NCBI GenBank assembly: GCA_016719295.1
Contig: JADKAF010000001.1
Coordinates: 6,386,001-6,450,000 of the forward strand
Direction of reading: 5' to 3'
Source: Planctomycetota bacterium
GTDB taxonomy: Bacteria; Planctomycetota; UBA1135; JADKAF01
DNA: 64,000 nt
The position numbers and the translations under genes were made by a program. The stretch's first letter is position 1. The number at the start of each line of letters is the position of its first letter. Below the pieces are notes generated by a model. That model saw only the letters and a program-made list of their open reading frames with translations, had not been told where the DNA came from and searched no databases. Shown here in pieces: positions 39,231 to 48,900 of this stretch.

Positions 39231-41678
39231 CTACGGCTGGAGCGCGCGCAGCGCGTTCGAGAGCGCGATGCCGCCGTTCGCCGTCGAGTCGAGCACGAGC
39301 GCCTGGAAGTAGAGCTCCATGCCCACCGGCGCGCCGGGCCAGGCGTGGTCGAAGAAGGTCACCGTGCCCGTCGGCGTGGTCTGCGCCGGCAGCATGAGTG
39401 GCGTTGCACTCGTGTGCAGGATGCCGCCGACGAAGGGGAAGCGCTGATCCACGATCGACGCGAGCAGGAGGGTCGGAGCGAAGCTCCGCGCGTTCCGCAG
39501 CTCCAGCGTGGTGCGCGCGTCGGTCTGCAGGGTGCCGGTGCCGCGCAGCTCGGGGAAGCCCGCGATACCGCGCGTCGCGTCGCCGAGATCCGTCCAGGCG
39601 GAAGCGCGCACGAGGATCTCCGCGGTGCCGACGTTGCCTTCGGCGTCTCGCGCGGTGAGGCGGATCGCACCGGGTTGGCCCGCATCGAGGCCGAGCACGA
39701 CGATGCCGTTCGCGTCCGTGTAGCCGTTGACCTGGCGCGCCGCGGAGGCATGGCTGCTGATGTCGTACGAGGAGACGAGCACGTTGGGCATCTCGATGCC
39801 CTGCGCATTGCGCACTTGGATCTGCACGGAGCGCCGACCGACGGTGAGCTCCTGAGGTCCGAGCAGCGTCGGCGGCTGCGGCACCGTGCGGCGGATCTTC
39901 ATCGCCGGGCAGCCGATCAGGTTGTAGAGCCACGCGTTGTTGCCCTCGGGATAGTGCGAGGTCATCGCCTCCTCGGCGCGCCAGATGGCGAAGGCGTGCG
40001 TCGTGAGACCGAGATGGTAGACGGCGTGGAACATCTCCCAGTCGAGCACGTGGTTCTGCGCCGTCCCGGAAACGTCGAGCGCGCCGTAGTGCGCGACCGC
40101 GCCGAAGGGCGTCTCGACCCACGCCTCGCCGATGCTGTCGGTCTCGGTCCCGGCGAAGGCCGCGAGGTTGTTGTTCGTGCAGGAGAACGACCACACCACG
40201 GGGCGCAGGCCGTTGTTCATGGCGACGGCGTCGTTCTTGTGGAAGCTCTCGCCGGCGACGTTCCAACCGGACCACGTCGAGGTCGAGCCGTGGCCGCGGT
40301 ACGCGACCAGACCGACCTGTGCGTCGATCGCGGCTTGCACGGAGGCGTTCGTCGAGGCGGCCGAGCTGCCATAGCGCTTCAGGAAGGTCGGCGGCACGGC
40401 GTACACCGCGTTCGCCACCGCTTCGTGCGCGCCCTCGTACTTGCCGGGGGCCCCTTCTTCGTGCGCGACGAGCAGCGCTTGGTCGTAGTCGCCTCCCAGG
40501 ATCGGGTTCGTCTCGTACTGGATGATCTTCTGCAGGCTGATCGCGACGTCGTTCGCGTCATCGGCCGAGATGCGTCCGACGAATACCTCCTCGTCGAGGT
40601 CGCCGTCTCCCGGCGAGCCGTAGGGATCGTCGCTCACGAGCCCCGGCTGCCCGGCCACGGGGGCCAGCGGGATCACGTCGGTGTCGCCGACGAGCAGGCA
40701 GTAGTGGTCGAAGTGGAACGGCGTCGCGGTATACCAAGCGTCGATCGCCGCGCGGAGGTTCGCGCTGCCCGCCCCCGTCTGCTGCGTCGTCAGCACGGTG
40801 ACACCGAAGCCGCAGGCCTTGCGGTGCTCGACGAAGTCCTGGATCGCCGGCAGGTAGTCCTCTTTCGTCACGATGAGGTAGCGGCCGTTGTAGCTCGTGT
40901 CGTCCACGGCGAACGCGCCACCCACCGTCGGCCAGTTGTGGAAGCGCGCCGCGCAGAGCTGGCCGCGATCGCGCGTCATCGGCGGGAAAGATTGCACCGG
41001 GCCCGGAGCGTCGCAGAAGACGCCGACCTCCGTCGCGACGTACAGCCTCCCGTTCCGAGGATCGAACTGGAACGGGGAGACCTCGACCGTGAGCATCGGC
41101 ACAGGGCCGAAGCGCTTCTCGACCTGCAGCGACGTGGGCACCGTCCGCCCCGGGAACACCGCGGCGGACGAGTAGATCGAGCGATCGATGCGCCATCCTT
41201 CCTGTGTGCCGTTCGTCGCTCCCGGACCCGGGTCGCGCGAAGGATCGATCGCCTCGCCGTCCAGCGCCGGTACGAGGCACGGCTCGACGAGCGTGTTCGC
41301 GAACGACATCGATGCCGCGACCATCGCGGTGAAGCTCACCGGCTGTCCGAGCGGCGTCGTTGGCACGGCGAGGCGGAGGCGCGCGACCGGCAGACCCGGG
41401 GCGCCCGGCTGTCCCAGCGTGTCGAGGCCGGGCACGCGGATCCGCTGATAGGTCGTGCCGTGCCAGACCTGCGCTTCGCGCCAGAAGCCGGCGAGGCGGA
41501 TGCGGAACTCACTGCGCCCGTAGGTCGAGGACGGCAGGAGCTCGATCCGGGCGGGATCGCCCGGCTGGCTGTTCGGCGTCAGCGCTACCCAGACGGGCGC
41601 TTGCGCGAGCGCGCTGGTGGAGAGGAGCAAGGTGGCGAGGCTCGAGCCGAGGCGCGAGCGGAAGGGGACGGAGTGCAT
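39231..41678 (-). CDS. Secreted gingipain-type cysteine peptidase (family C25)
   Basis: 815 residues from ATG 41678 (an in-frame upstream start at 41729 is possible). Signal peptide SLATLLLSTSALAQA. After a ~220-residue propeptide-like region comes the C25 peptidase domain: YNGRYLIVTKEDYLPAIQDF, LLVGDTDVIPLA, DLDEEVFVGRISADDAND. The catalytic His is in AYRGHGSTSTWSGW near residue 460 and the Cys in SFSCTNNNLA near 497. An Ig-like domain (about 600-690) follows, and the end is a variant of the shared surface domain (TLLLASIVDQRFPF, LYFQALVLDS, ALSNALRALQP). Gingipain relatives are extracellular Arg/Lys-type endopeptidases activated by propeptide removal. The strand-rich C-terminus could anchor or sort it. 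Confidence 0.92.
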   Translation of the reverse strand: MHSVPFRSRLGSSLATLLLSTSALAQAPVWVALTPNSQPGDPARIELLPSSTYGRSEFRIRLAGFWREAQVWHGTTYQRIRVPGLDTLGQPGAPGLPVARLRLAVPTTPLGQPVSFTAMVAASMSFANTLVEPCLVPALDGEAIDPSRDPGPGATNGTQEGWRIDRSIYSSAAVFPGRTVPTSLQVEKRFGPVPMLTVEVSPFQFDPRNGRLYVATEVGVFCDAPGPVQSFPPMTRDRGQLCAARFHNWPTVGGAFAVDDTSYNGRYLIVTKEDYLPAIQDFVEHRKACGFGVTVLTTQQTGAGSANLRAAIDAWYTATPFHFDHYCLLVGDTDVIPLAPVAGQPGLVSDDPYGSPGDGDLDEEVFVGRISADDANDVAISLQKIIQYETNPILGGDYDQALLVAHEEGAPGKYEGAHEAVANAVYAVPPTFLKRYGSSAASTNASVQAAIDAQVGLVAYRGHGSTSTWSGWNVAGESFHKNDAVAMNNGLRPVVWSFSCTNNNLAAFAGTETDSIGEAWVETPFGAVAHYGALDVSGTAQNHVLDWEMFHAVYHLGLTTHAFAIWRAEEAMTSHYPEGNNAWLYNLIGCPAMKIRRTVPQPPTLLGPQELTVGRRSVQIQVRNAQGIEMPNVLVSSYDISSHASAARQVNGYTDANGIVVLGLDAGQPGAIRLTARDAEGNVGTAEILVRASAWTDLGDATRGIAGFPELRGTGTLQTDARTTLELRNARSFAPTLLLASIVDQRFPFVGGILHTSATPLMLPAQTTPTGTVTFFDHAWPGAPVGMELYFQALVLDSTANGGIALSNALRALQP

Positions 41679-42375
41679 GGCGGAGGTCCTGTGGAAGTGC
41701 GGAAACGTGCGAGCGTCGCGCAGCGTCATGCGCCGCGACGTGCGCTTCGCCCGATCCGCTCGAGCCCTCCGTCACGCTTTCCCCGATTTGGTGCCCGACG
41801 GCTGCAGCAAGGCACACAGGACCGAGTCCCCCGAAGAACTCGAAGCGGCTCCAGGCCGCGCATCGATCGACGCCCGACACGGGGCAAGTTCGGGCGCGTT
41901 CGTGTCGGCGACGAGCGCGAGCACGTTCGGCCACCATCGTCGAGTGAGACCCCTGCTCGGCAACTTCGAGCCGACGCTGGTGACGCCGCTCGAGCTCCCT
42001 GGCGAGAAAGACGATGACCTCTGATCCATGACGGCAGAGGGAACGGGAGGTCCGCGAGCAGATCTCTCGTGACTCGGCAATGATCCGCGCCGCGTGGTCG
42101 GCCGATGAAGAGCTCAATGCCGCGGACGGACCTTCGGCCAGTGCGTGAATCGCACCTCGTAGCTTGCGAGCCCCGCCCCTTCCGCCTGGCGCATTGGCTC
42201 GCGGCTCGGTCCGGTCGTTGGTCCGGCGCCAGGCCAGACATCGCCTGCTGGACCTCCGGTCGATCTGATCCGGAGGCACCTGCCGAGATCTAGCCGGCAC
42301 GGACAGCTTCGGCGTTCGAGGAGCTCGAGAGCGAGACGTGCGAGTTCGAACCGCAGCGGTTGCGTTCGTTGCGAC
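41679..42375. other. Intergenic region; only a doubtful small reading frame
   Basis: About 700 bases between two minus-strand genes, somewhat lower in GC than the coding sequence around it. A plus-strand frame ending with TGA at 42024 shows high third-position GC in its last ~25 codons (LLGNFEPTLVTPLELPG), which might be a remnant of a gene, but it has no good start or ribosome-binding site and no recognisable domain. Nothing else was seen. Confidence 0.35.
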
Positions 42376-43176
42376 TCAGCGCCGCCCCGTTCGCCAGGTC
42401 GCCTCGTAGATCCGCCGTACGGCATCGCGCGGCTTGGCCGCGACATCGAGGAAGCGGGACCCGGCCTCCGGCGAGAAGAAGGTGAACAGGTCGAGCACCA
42501 GCGCGCCACTCTCGCCGGCGACGAGCTCGTGCACGTTCTCGCGCCGTTGGCCCAAGGTCGAGAATCGTCCCGGCAGGATCAGGTCGTCGCGGGTCTCGCG
42601 GATCTCGAAGGTCTTGCCGGAGTCGAGGGCCGGCACCTCGCCGCAGAAGTCGAAGTTGCGGATCCGGACCTCGCCTTCGACGCCGAGGATCACGCCGTTG
42701 TAGTCGAGATGATCGTGCGGTGCGAAACCGCCCCCCGGCTTCAGCCGCATCGCCGAGAACCCGAGCGGGAAGCGCTCTCCTTCGCGCTGGTGCTGCTTCC
42801 GGAAGTCCGACATCGCGTCGCCGACCGGCGCGTTCGGCTCGCGCAAGCGCAGCAGAGCCGCGGCGACCGCCAGCAGGTAGGTCTCCTCGTCCTGGCCGCC
42901 GGACGCGATCAACTGTCGAGCCTGAGGCAGCAGCTCCGCGAGGAGCTCGGCGTGGCCGAGCTTGCCGTCGGTCGGTGGGGCGAGTTCCTGGCGCGACTGC
43001 GCGGCCAGCCGCGGCGCGGAACCTACGCAAGCGGCGATCGCGGCGGCGGACAACCACAGGAGACCGCGGCGTTCGATGGTGACGCCGTCGGCGACCTCGT
43101 CGCGCGCGGTCGAGTGGGTGGCGAGGGTGGCGAGCTCATCGAGGTCGCGCGATGCGTGCTGCGGGAAGTAGCTCAT
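42376..43176 (-). CDS. Exported cupin, cysteamine/cysteine thiol dioxygenase (PCO/ADO)-like
   Basis: 266 residues from ATG 43176. After a ~35-residue polar start comes a hydrophobic export segment (RRGLLWLSAAAIAACVGSAP). The cupin core has the facial metal-ligand histidines of the ADO/plant cysteine oxidase family: PHDHLDYNGVILGVEGEV near 153-170 and ENVHELVAGESGALVLDLF near 213, with the Phe/Leu-rich strand after it. Members oxidise thiols such as N-terminal cysteine or cysteamine using Fe(II) and O2, and some sense oxygen. An export signal on such a protein is unusual. It is divergent from the transporter gene; shared regulation is possible. Confidence 0.8.
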   Translation of the reverse strand: MSYFPQHASRDLDELATLATHSTARDEVADGVTIERRGLLWLSAAAIAACVGSAPRLAAQSRQELAPPTDGKLGHAELLAELLPQARQLIASGGQDEETYLLAVAAALLRLREPNAPVGDAMSDFRKQHQREGERFPLGFSAMRLKPGGGFAPHDHLDYNGVILGVEGEVRIRNFDFCGEVPALDSGKTFEIRETRDDLILPGRFSTLGQRRENVHELVAGESGALVLDLFTFFSPEAGSRFLDVAAKPRDAVRRIYEATWRTGRR

Positions 43177-43528
43177 GGGGTTTCGGCTCGAGGAACGACG
43201 TGCGTTGCCGCCGCGATCGGTGTCGGCGCGACGTACCGTCGTCGGCGCACCGATCATGGTGGTCGGGTGCCAAGCACCGCGCTGCACCAACCCAGCGTGG
43301 CCAGCGTGGTCGGAGGCAGTGTACCGCCTCGTCTGGGCACACGGATCGACGCAGGATCCTCGACTCCGAGCGGGCCAGCTTCTCATCACGTAGCGAGGCA
43401 CGCTCGTGCATCGCGGAACGAAGCGCGGCTCTCGAAGCCGTCGAGGCCGACGGATCCGATCGCTGCTTCGTTGCAGCGCCGAACTTCGCGATTCCCGGAG
43501 GGCCGCCGACAGTGTTCAACTACGGCGC
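43177..43528. other. Divergent promoter region
   Basis: 352 bases between the divergently read thiol-dioxygenase-like gene and the transporter gene. It should contain both promoters. No clear -35/-10 pair or repeat was found; the plus-strand frame stays open back to a GTG at 43406, but the encoded peptide is Arg-rich and unlike the protein's start. Confidence 0.45.
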
Positions 43529-44896
43529 TTGTCGACGCACCCCACGCTACCCGCGGCCGCGCCCTCCCCGGCTCCGGCCTCTGAGCTTCGAGCGGCTCCG
43601 ACCGATCTCGGCGGCATCCTCCGCCAACTCGGACCGGGCCTGATCATCGCCGCGGCGATCGTCGGCTCCGGCGAGCTGATCGTGACCCCGAAGCTCGGCG
43701 CCAGCGTCGGCTTCACGCTGCTCTGGTTCCTCATCCTCGGCTGCGTCCTGAAGGTCTTCATCCAGGTCGAGCTCGGCCGCGTCACGCTCTCGAAGGGCCT
43801 CTCGACGCTGGAGACGATGAACCTCGTGCCCGGTCCGCGCCTCGTCGTCTCGTGGCTGCTCTGGCTGTGGGCCGTGATGTTCGTCGCGGCGGTGTTCCAG
43901 ATCGCCGGCATGGTCGGCGCGGTCGCCAGCGTGCTCGTGCTCGCCGGGATCAACCTGAGCGCGAACCTGCTCGCCTTCGGCATCGGCCTCGGCACCGCGA
44001 TCCTCCTGTTGCTCGGCCGCTACCGGTTGATCGAGTCTGCCTCGACGTGGATGGTGGCGGCCTTCACCGCCTGCACCATGGCGGCCGTCGTGGCGCTGCA
44101 GTTCACTCCCTTCGCGGTGACCGCAGCCAACCTGGCTGAGGGCTTCAACTTCCACCTGCCGCCGTCGTTCACCGTCGCGTTCGCCGCCTTCGGCATCATC
44201 GGAGTCGGCGCCGCCGAGCTCATCTACTACCCGTACTGGTGCCTCGAGAAAGGCTACGCGCGGCACGTCGGTCGGCCCGACGGCACCGCGGCTTGGGACG
44301 AACGCGCTCGCGGCTGGATGCGCGTGCTGCGGACGGACGCATGGGTCTCCTGCGCGATCTACACCTCGGCGACGCTCGCGTTCTATGTGCTCGGCGCGGC
44401 GATCCTGCACGCGAAGAAGCTGGATGTGACCAACGCCGACATGATCCCGACGCTCGCGCACATGTATCAGGAGACCTTCGGCGCCTGGAGCCTGCCGCTG
44501 TTCCTGATCGGCGCGGTGGCGGTGCTGTACTCGACGATCTTCGTCGGAACGGCGTCGAGCGCTCGCCTGCTCACGGACGCCTTCGTGGTCTTCCAGGTGC
44601 GGACTTTCGCCTCCGACGCGGAACGTCAGCGCACTCTGCGCTGGATGTGCGCGCTGGTGCCGGCGGCGTGGGCTCTGATCTATGGGATCTCTGGCTCGCC
44701 GGTCACTCTCGTTTTCGTGGGGGCGGTGGCGCAGGGGCTGATGATTCCGTTCCTCGCGCTCGCGGCGCTGTGGTTGCATTACCGGCACACGGAGCCGGCG
44801 TTGCGCAGCGGGTTGGAGTGGCGGCTCGGCTTGTGGGTTTCCGCTGCTGCCATGAGCGCCGTTGGCGTTTATCAGGTCGTGACGACGATCGAGTGA
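43529..44896 (+). CDS. NRAMP-related membrane transporter
   Basis: About 455 residues; the start is uncertain (TTG 43529 is proposed because the frame becomes protein-like there; GTG 43406 is the far alternative). About 11 hydrophobic helices. Helix 1 has GPGLIIAAAIVGSGELIVTP where true NRAMP proteins have an AspProGlyAsn metal-binding motif, and the helix-6 region has GVGAAELIYYPYW where NRAMPs have a Met-Pro-His motif. So the fold is NRAMP-like but the canonical divalent-metal ligands are missing. Substrate unknown; it could be another metal ion or an organic solute. Hydrophobic profile and the GxGE motifs are shared with other planctomycete family members. Confidence 0.85.
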   Translation: MSTHPTLPAAAPSPAPASELRAAPTDLGGILRQLGPGLIIAAAIVGSGELIVTPKLGASVGFTLLWFLILGCVLKVFIQVELGRVTLSKGLSTLETMNLVPGPRLVVSWLLWLWAVMFVAAVFQIAGMVGAVASVLVLAGINLSANLLAFGIGLGTAILLLLGRYRLIESASTWMVAAFTACTMAAVVALQFTPFAVTAANLAEGFNFHLPPSFTVAFAAFGIIGVGAAELIYYPYWCLEKGYARHVGRPDGTAAWDERARGWMRVLRTDAWVSCAIYTSATLAFYVLGAAILHAKKLDVTNADMIPTLAHMYQETFGAWSLPLFLIGAVAVLYSTIFVGTASSARLLTDAFVVFQVRTFASDAERQRTLRWMCALVPAAWALIYGISGSPVTLVFVGAVAQGLMIPFLALAALWLHYRHTEPALRSGLEWRLGLWVSAAAMSAVGVYQVVTTIE

Positions 44897-45019
44897 TGCT
44901 GACTTGATCGCGAGCTGGGAGATCTGGGCGGAGAGCTGAGAGCCATGCTCACGACCTCCAGGGATTCTCCGTCAGAATGTCTGGCGCCTCAGAATCCTGA
45001 TCACGTGGGAGTCTGGGCC

Positions 45020-45613
45020 TTATCGGGACTCGCTCTGTCGTGCGCCGCAGTGCGAGCAGAATCGCGATCCCTTGACGATCGCCTCCTCGCAGACGTCGCA
45101 TAACTTTGCAGGCCTTGGGCGAGAGTCTTCATCTTCGTGTGCTGCAATCTTGGCGAGCCGAGTGCGCCCGCCGGTCCGATGGCCAATAACGGCACCAGGT
45201 CGATGCCGAGCGGAAGGCATCGCATGACTGTAAAGGGAGCCACCCACGAGCAAGATGGACCCGATGATGGACAGCCATGCTCCGGTAGAAATGGCCGTCG
45301 AAGATGCGACGAGCTTGTCCAGGCCTGAGGAATCTCCATCGACCTTCGAGGCTCTTCCGAACTCAAGCAGCACGATGACGGCGCCTACGGTTGCAGCGCA
45401 GGCGCATCCTCCTGACCCCGTCAGTACCCTCGAGCCACCAATCGCTCCGCCGAAACCGATCAAGGCGCTCATGGATATACCCACAGCCCAAAGCGGCTCC
45501 ACGAATACCAACGCAGGCGCCTGGAAGAACCCGGCTGCCCAGTAGGGGAAGAAGACAGAGATCGCGCCCATGAACCCACCGAGCGCCCCAGCGAAACGAG
45601 CCTGCTGCAGCAT
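45020..45613 (-). CDS. Small membrane protein with C-terminal zinc ribbon
   Basis: 197 residues from ATG 45613 (AGGGA about nine bases upstream; upstream in-frame starts exist to 45670). Four hydrophobic segments (FMGAISVFFPYWAAGFF, VGISMSALIGFGGAIGG, ATVGAVIVLLEF, LSIIGSILLVGGSLYS) are followed by a basic linker and a four-cysteine zinc ribbon, CDVC ... CSHCG, at the very end. Base composition is clearly lower in GC than most of the window. No family was recognised. The ribbon suggests binding of nucleic acid or protein at the membrane. Confidence 0.65.
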   Translation of the reverse strand: MLQQARFAGALGGFMGAISVFFPYWAAGFFQAPALVFVEPLWAVGISMSALIGFGGAIGGSRVLTGSGGCACAATVGAVIVLLEFGRASKVDGDSSGLDKLVASSTAISTGAWLSIIGSILLVGGSLYSHAMPSARHRPGAVIGHRTGGRTRLAKIAAHEDEDSRPRPAKLCDVCEEAIVKGSRFCSHCGARQSESR

Positions 45614-45943
45614 GGAACAATCCCTACGAGGAGTCCGGACGAGCATGCCCTCAACTCGTAGAGATGGCAACGTAGGCCGTGAGCCTTGATCTGAAGACGC
45701 GCTGGCGAATCCATCCCGATGAATCTGCCGTCGGTGGCTGAGTTGCCCCGGGTTCTATGGAGTCTCGGATCCGTGTGTGCTGCCACGTCCATAGGACGCA
45801 GCTGAAAACGCGAGTGCAGCTTCTCGAGCTACGCTGGCCGCTCCAAGAGTCCGCAGATCGATCGCGCCCGACGGCATCGCCCGCCGGCGTCCCTCGCGTG
45901 TCTACGGTGCTGTGACCCTCAGCGCCTTCGTCGCTCGAAACTC
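45614..45943. other. Intergenic region, no gene seen
   Basis: 330 bases between two minus-strand genes, of relatively low GC. Upstream of the zinc-ribbon protein gene, so it should carry its promoter. No repeats or reading frame of merit. Confidence 0.4.
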
Positions 45944-48900
45944 TCACCTAATCACGGTGCCTGAGACCGGAACCGCTCCATCATCCCAATGCCTTGGGTG
46001 GCGGCAGCGAAGCCAACGACCACCTACCGCGACACCCGCACTTCCGCATGGTTCATCAACGCCTGCACCAGCACCGTCCACGCCGCGACCTCCAAGGCCC
46101 CGAGCTCCGCGCGCGGCGCCCTCTCCCCAACCTTCCGCAACGCCTCCGCCCGCTCCGGCTGCGCCGCATAAATCGCGCGCTCCCGCGCCAGCAATCCACG
46201 CAGCACCACACGTTCCTGCTCGCGCGGCGCGCGCAAGCAAGCGTTCGAATGCGAAGGTCATACGCTGCTCGTCGTCGGCCGCCAGCGCGAGCAGCTCCTC
46301 CGCGAGCACACGCGCCGCCTCGACCATCTGCGGATCGTTCAGCAGCACGAGCGCTTGGAGCGGCGTCTGCGTGGGCTCGCGTCGTGCGCGTGCCACTTCG
46401 CGCGTAGGCGCGTCGAAGCAGGAGAGTCCGGGCGGCGGCATCGTGCGGCGCCAGAAGGTGTAGAGGCTGCGGCGATAGAGAGCTTCGCCGTGGTCCTGCG
46501 CGTAGTGCTTGCCGGTGCCGGCGTCCTCCCAGAGGCCCGCGGGTTGGTAGGGCTTCACACTCGGGCCGCCGAGTTTCGCGACGAGCAGGCCGCTCGCGGC
46601 GAGGGCGGTGTCGCGGAGTTCTTCGGCGGCGAGCGGGCGGCTCCGGCCGCGCGCGAGGAGCGCGTTCAGGGGATCGTCGCGCAGGAGCTCCGCGGGAGCT
46701 TGCGAGCGCTGCGCGTAGGTTGCAGAGAGGGCGATGGTGCGCAGCAGGGAACGCTGATTCCAACCGCTCCGCACGAGCTCGCTCGCGAGGTGATCGAGTA
46801 GGGCGGTGTGCTCGGGCTCGTGGCCGAGGAGGCCGAAGTTCTCCGGAGTCGCCGAGAGCCCGCGGCCGAACAGCTGCATCCAGAGGCGGTTCGCCGCGAC
46901 GCGTGCCGTTAGAGGATGGCGTGGGTCGGTGAGCCAGCGCGCGAGGCCGAGGCGGTTCTTCGGGAGCGCGGGATCGACGGCAAAGATCGCGCTCGGGAAC
47001 CCGGGCGCCACTCTCTCCATCGGCTGATCGTACGCACCGCGGCGCAGGACGTGGGCGGGCTTCGGCTGCGGCTCTTCGCGCATCACCATGAGCTCGCGCA
47101 CGCGATGGCTGAGCTCGTTCTCGCGGGCGCGGAGCGCGCGCAGCGCGGCGCGGGCCGCCGCGGCTGTCGCATCGCTGCGTTCGGCGAAGTGCGCGGCGTA
47201 GAGCTCGCGGTCTGCGGGTGTGTTCTCTCGCACGTCGATCGAGGTCGCGCCCTGCGCGAGGGCGCGCGCTTCGAGGTCAGTGAGGGCGAGCGAGTAGATC
47301 TCGAGCTCGTCGATCGCACCGCCGACGAAGCCCAGATCGCGGAAGCGCGCGGCGAGGGTGAGCTCGACGTTGGTGGAGTCGCCCCACTCGCCGCGATAGG
47401 TGAAGTCTCGCGTCAGGCGGTCTCGCACGACGTCGAGCGTCGCGCGCTCTCCGTCGATCCAGAGGCGGAGACCCTGCGCGCGCGAGGAGCCGTCGTAAGC
47501 GAACGCGAGATGCACCCACGCTCCCTCCGGCAATGGCTCGCGCGTGCGCACGGCGATCGCGTTCCCCGGCCAGAAGTGCGTGAAGCGGAGCTCGAGATGG
47601 CCGTCCTCGAGAGTGAGCTCGTAGCCGCGCGAACCCGCATCGGGGCCCGCAATCGTGCGGTGGAGGAGGACCTTCTTCTCCTTCGCGCGCGGGGGTGGCA
47701 TGACGCGCAGCGCGATCGAGAGCACTTCGTGACGGCCGATGGCTCCGAGCGCGCCGAAGCCGACGCCGCTCTCGCCATCGAAGCGGAGTGCCTGGCCGCG
47801 GAAGCCCTCGATGCTCTCGGGGCCTTCGAAGCGGCGGGCACCATTCTCCTCGGCATCGAAGCCGAAGCGCGCGACGGTCGTCGGCAGCGGGAGGGGCTCG
47901 GGTGCGCGCGCGGCGCCGGCTAAGTGCGCGAGAACTTCGGCTTCGCCCAGCGCGCGCTCGGCGGCCTCGATCTCCGCGCGCAGGGCGGCGTGCTGCTCGC
48001 GTTCGCCCTCGCGATAGAGGAGCTGCGTGGGCGTCGGCGTCGCGCGCGTGAAGTGCGAGTAGAGGCCCGACTCGTCGATGTTCTGGAAGAGGGCGAAGAG
48101 GCCGTAGTAGTCGCGCTGCGAGATCGGATCGATCTTGTGGTCGTGGCAGCGCGCGCACTCGAGCGTGAGTCCCAAGAACGCGGTGCCCGCGGTCGCGATG
48201 CGATCGGCGACGTACTCGACACGGAACTCCTCGTCGATCGAGCCGCCTTCGTTGGTCTGGCGATGGAGGCGGTTCCACGCGGTCGCGGTGATCTGGTCGT
48301 CGCTCGGTTCGGGCAGGAGATCGCCGGCGAGCTGCCAGGTGAGGAACTGGTCGTAGGGGAGGTTCTGTTGGAACGCGCGCAGCACCCAGTCGCGCCACGG
48401 CCAGACCTCCATCTCGACGTCGCTCTGATAGCCGAAGGTGTCGCCGTAGCGCGCGAGGTCGAGCCAGCGCGCGGCCATGTGCTCGGCCGCAGCGGGGGAG
48501 GCAAGCAGCTCGTCGACCACGCGCGCGCGTTGCTCTTGGCTCGCGTCGGCGCGGAGCGAAGCGAGCTGCTCCGCGCGCGGCGGCAAGCCGGTGAGATCGA
48601 AGCACACGCGGCGGAGCCAGAGCTCCGGGGCGGCGGGCGGCTGCGGCGCGAGCCCGCGCTCTTCGAGCGAAGCGAGCACGAAGCGATCGAGCTCCTGCTG
48701 CGGCCAGCGCTCGTCGCGCACGCTCGGAACCGCGGGAGCTTCGAGCGCGCGGAAGGCCCAGTGCTCCGTCGTCGGCGCGCCGCTCGCGAGCCAGCGCTCG
48801 AGCAGCGCGAGCTCTTCCGCATCGAGCTCGAGATGCGCCTCGGGCGGCGGCATGCGCTCGTCGGGATCGGTCGCGCGCAGGCGGCGCTGCATCTCTTCAC

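Noticed and set aside
41617..42024. 135-codon plus-strand frame in the gap before the cupin gene
   Set aside because: Only its last ~25 codons look coding; it starts antisense inside the peptidase gene and no domain was recognised.
42300..42400. Possible tRNA T-loop (GAGTTCGAACCG)
   Set aside because: No matching acceptor stem or CCA and no cloverleaf; chance match.
43406..43528. N-terminal extension of the transporter from GTG 43406
   Set aside because: The encoded 41 residues are Arg-rich and unlike the family; the start at 43529 is proposed instead.
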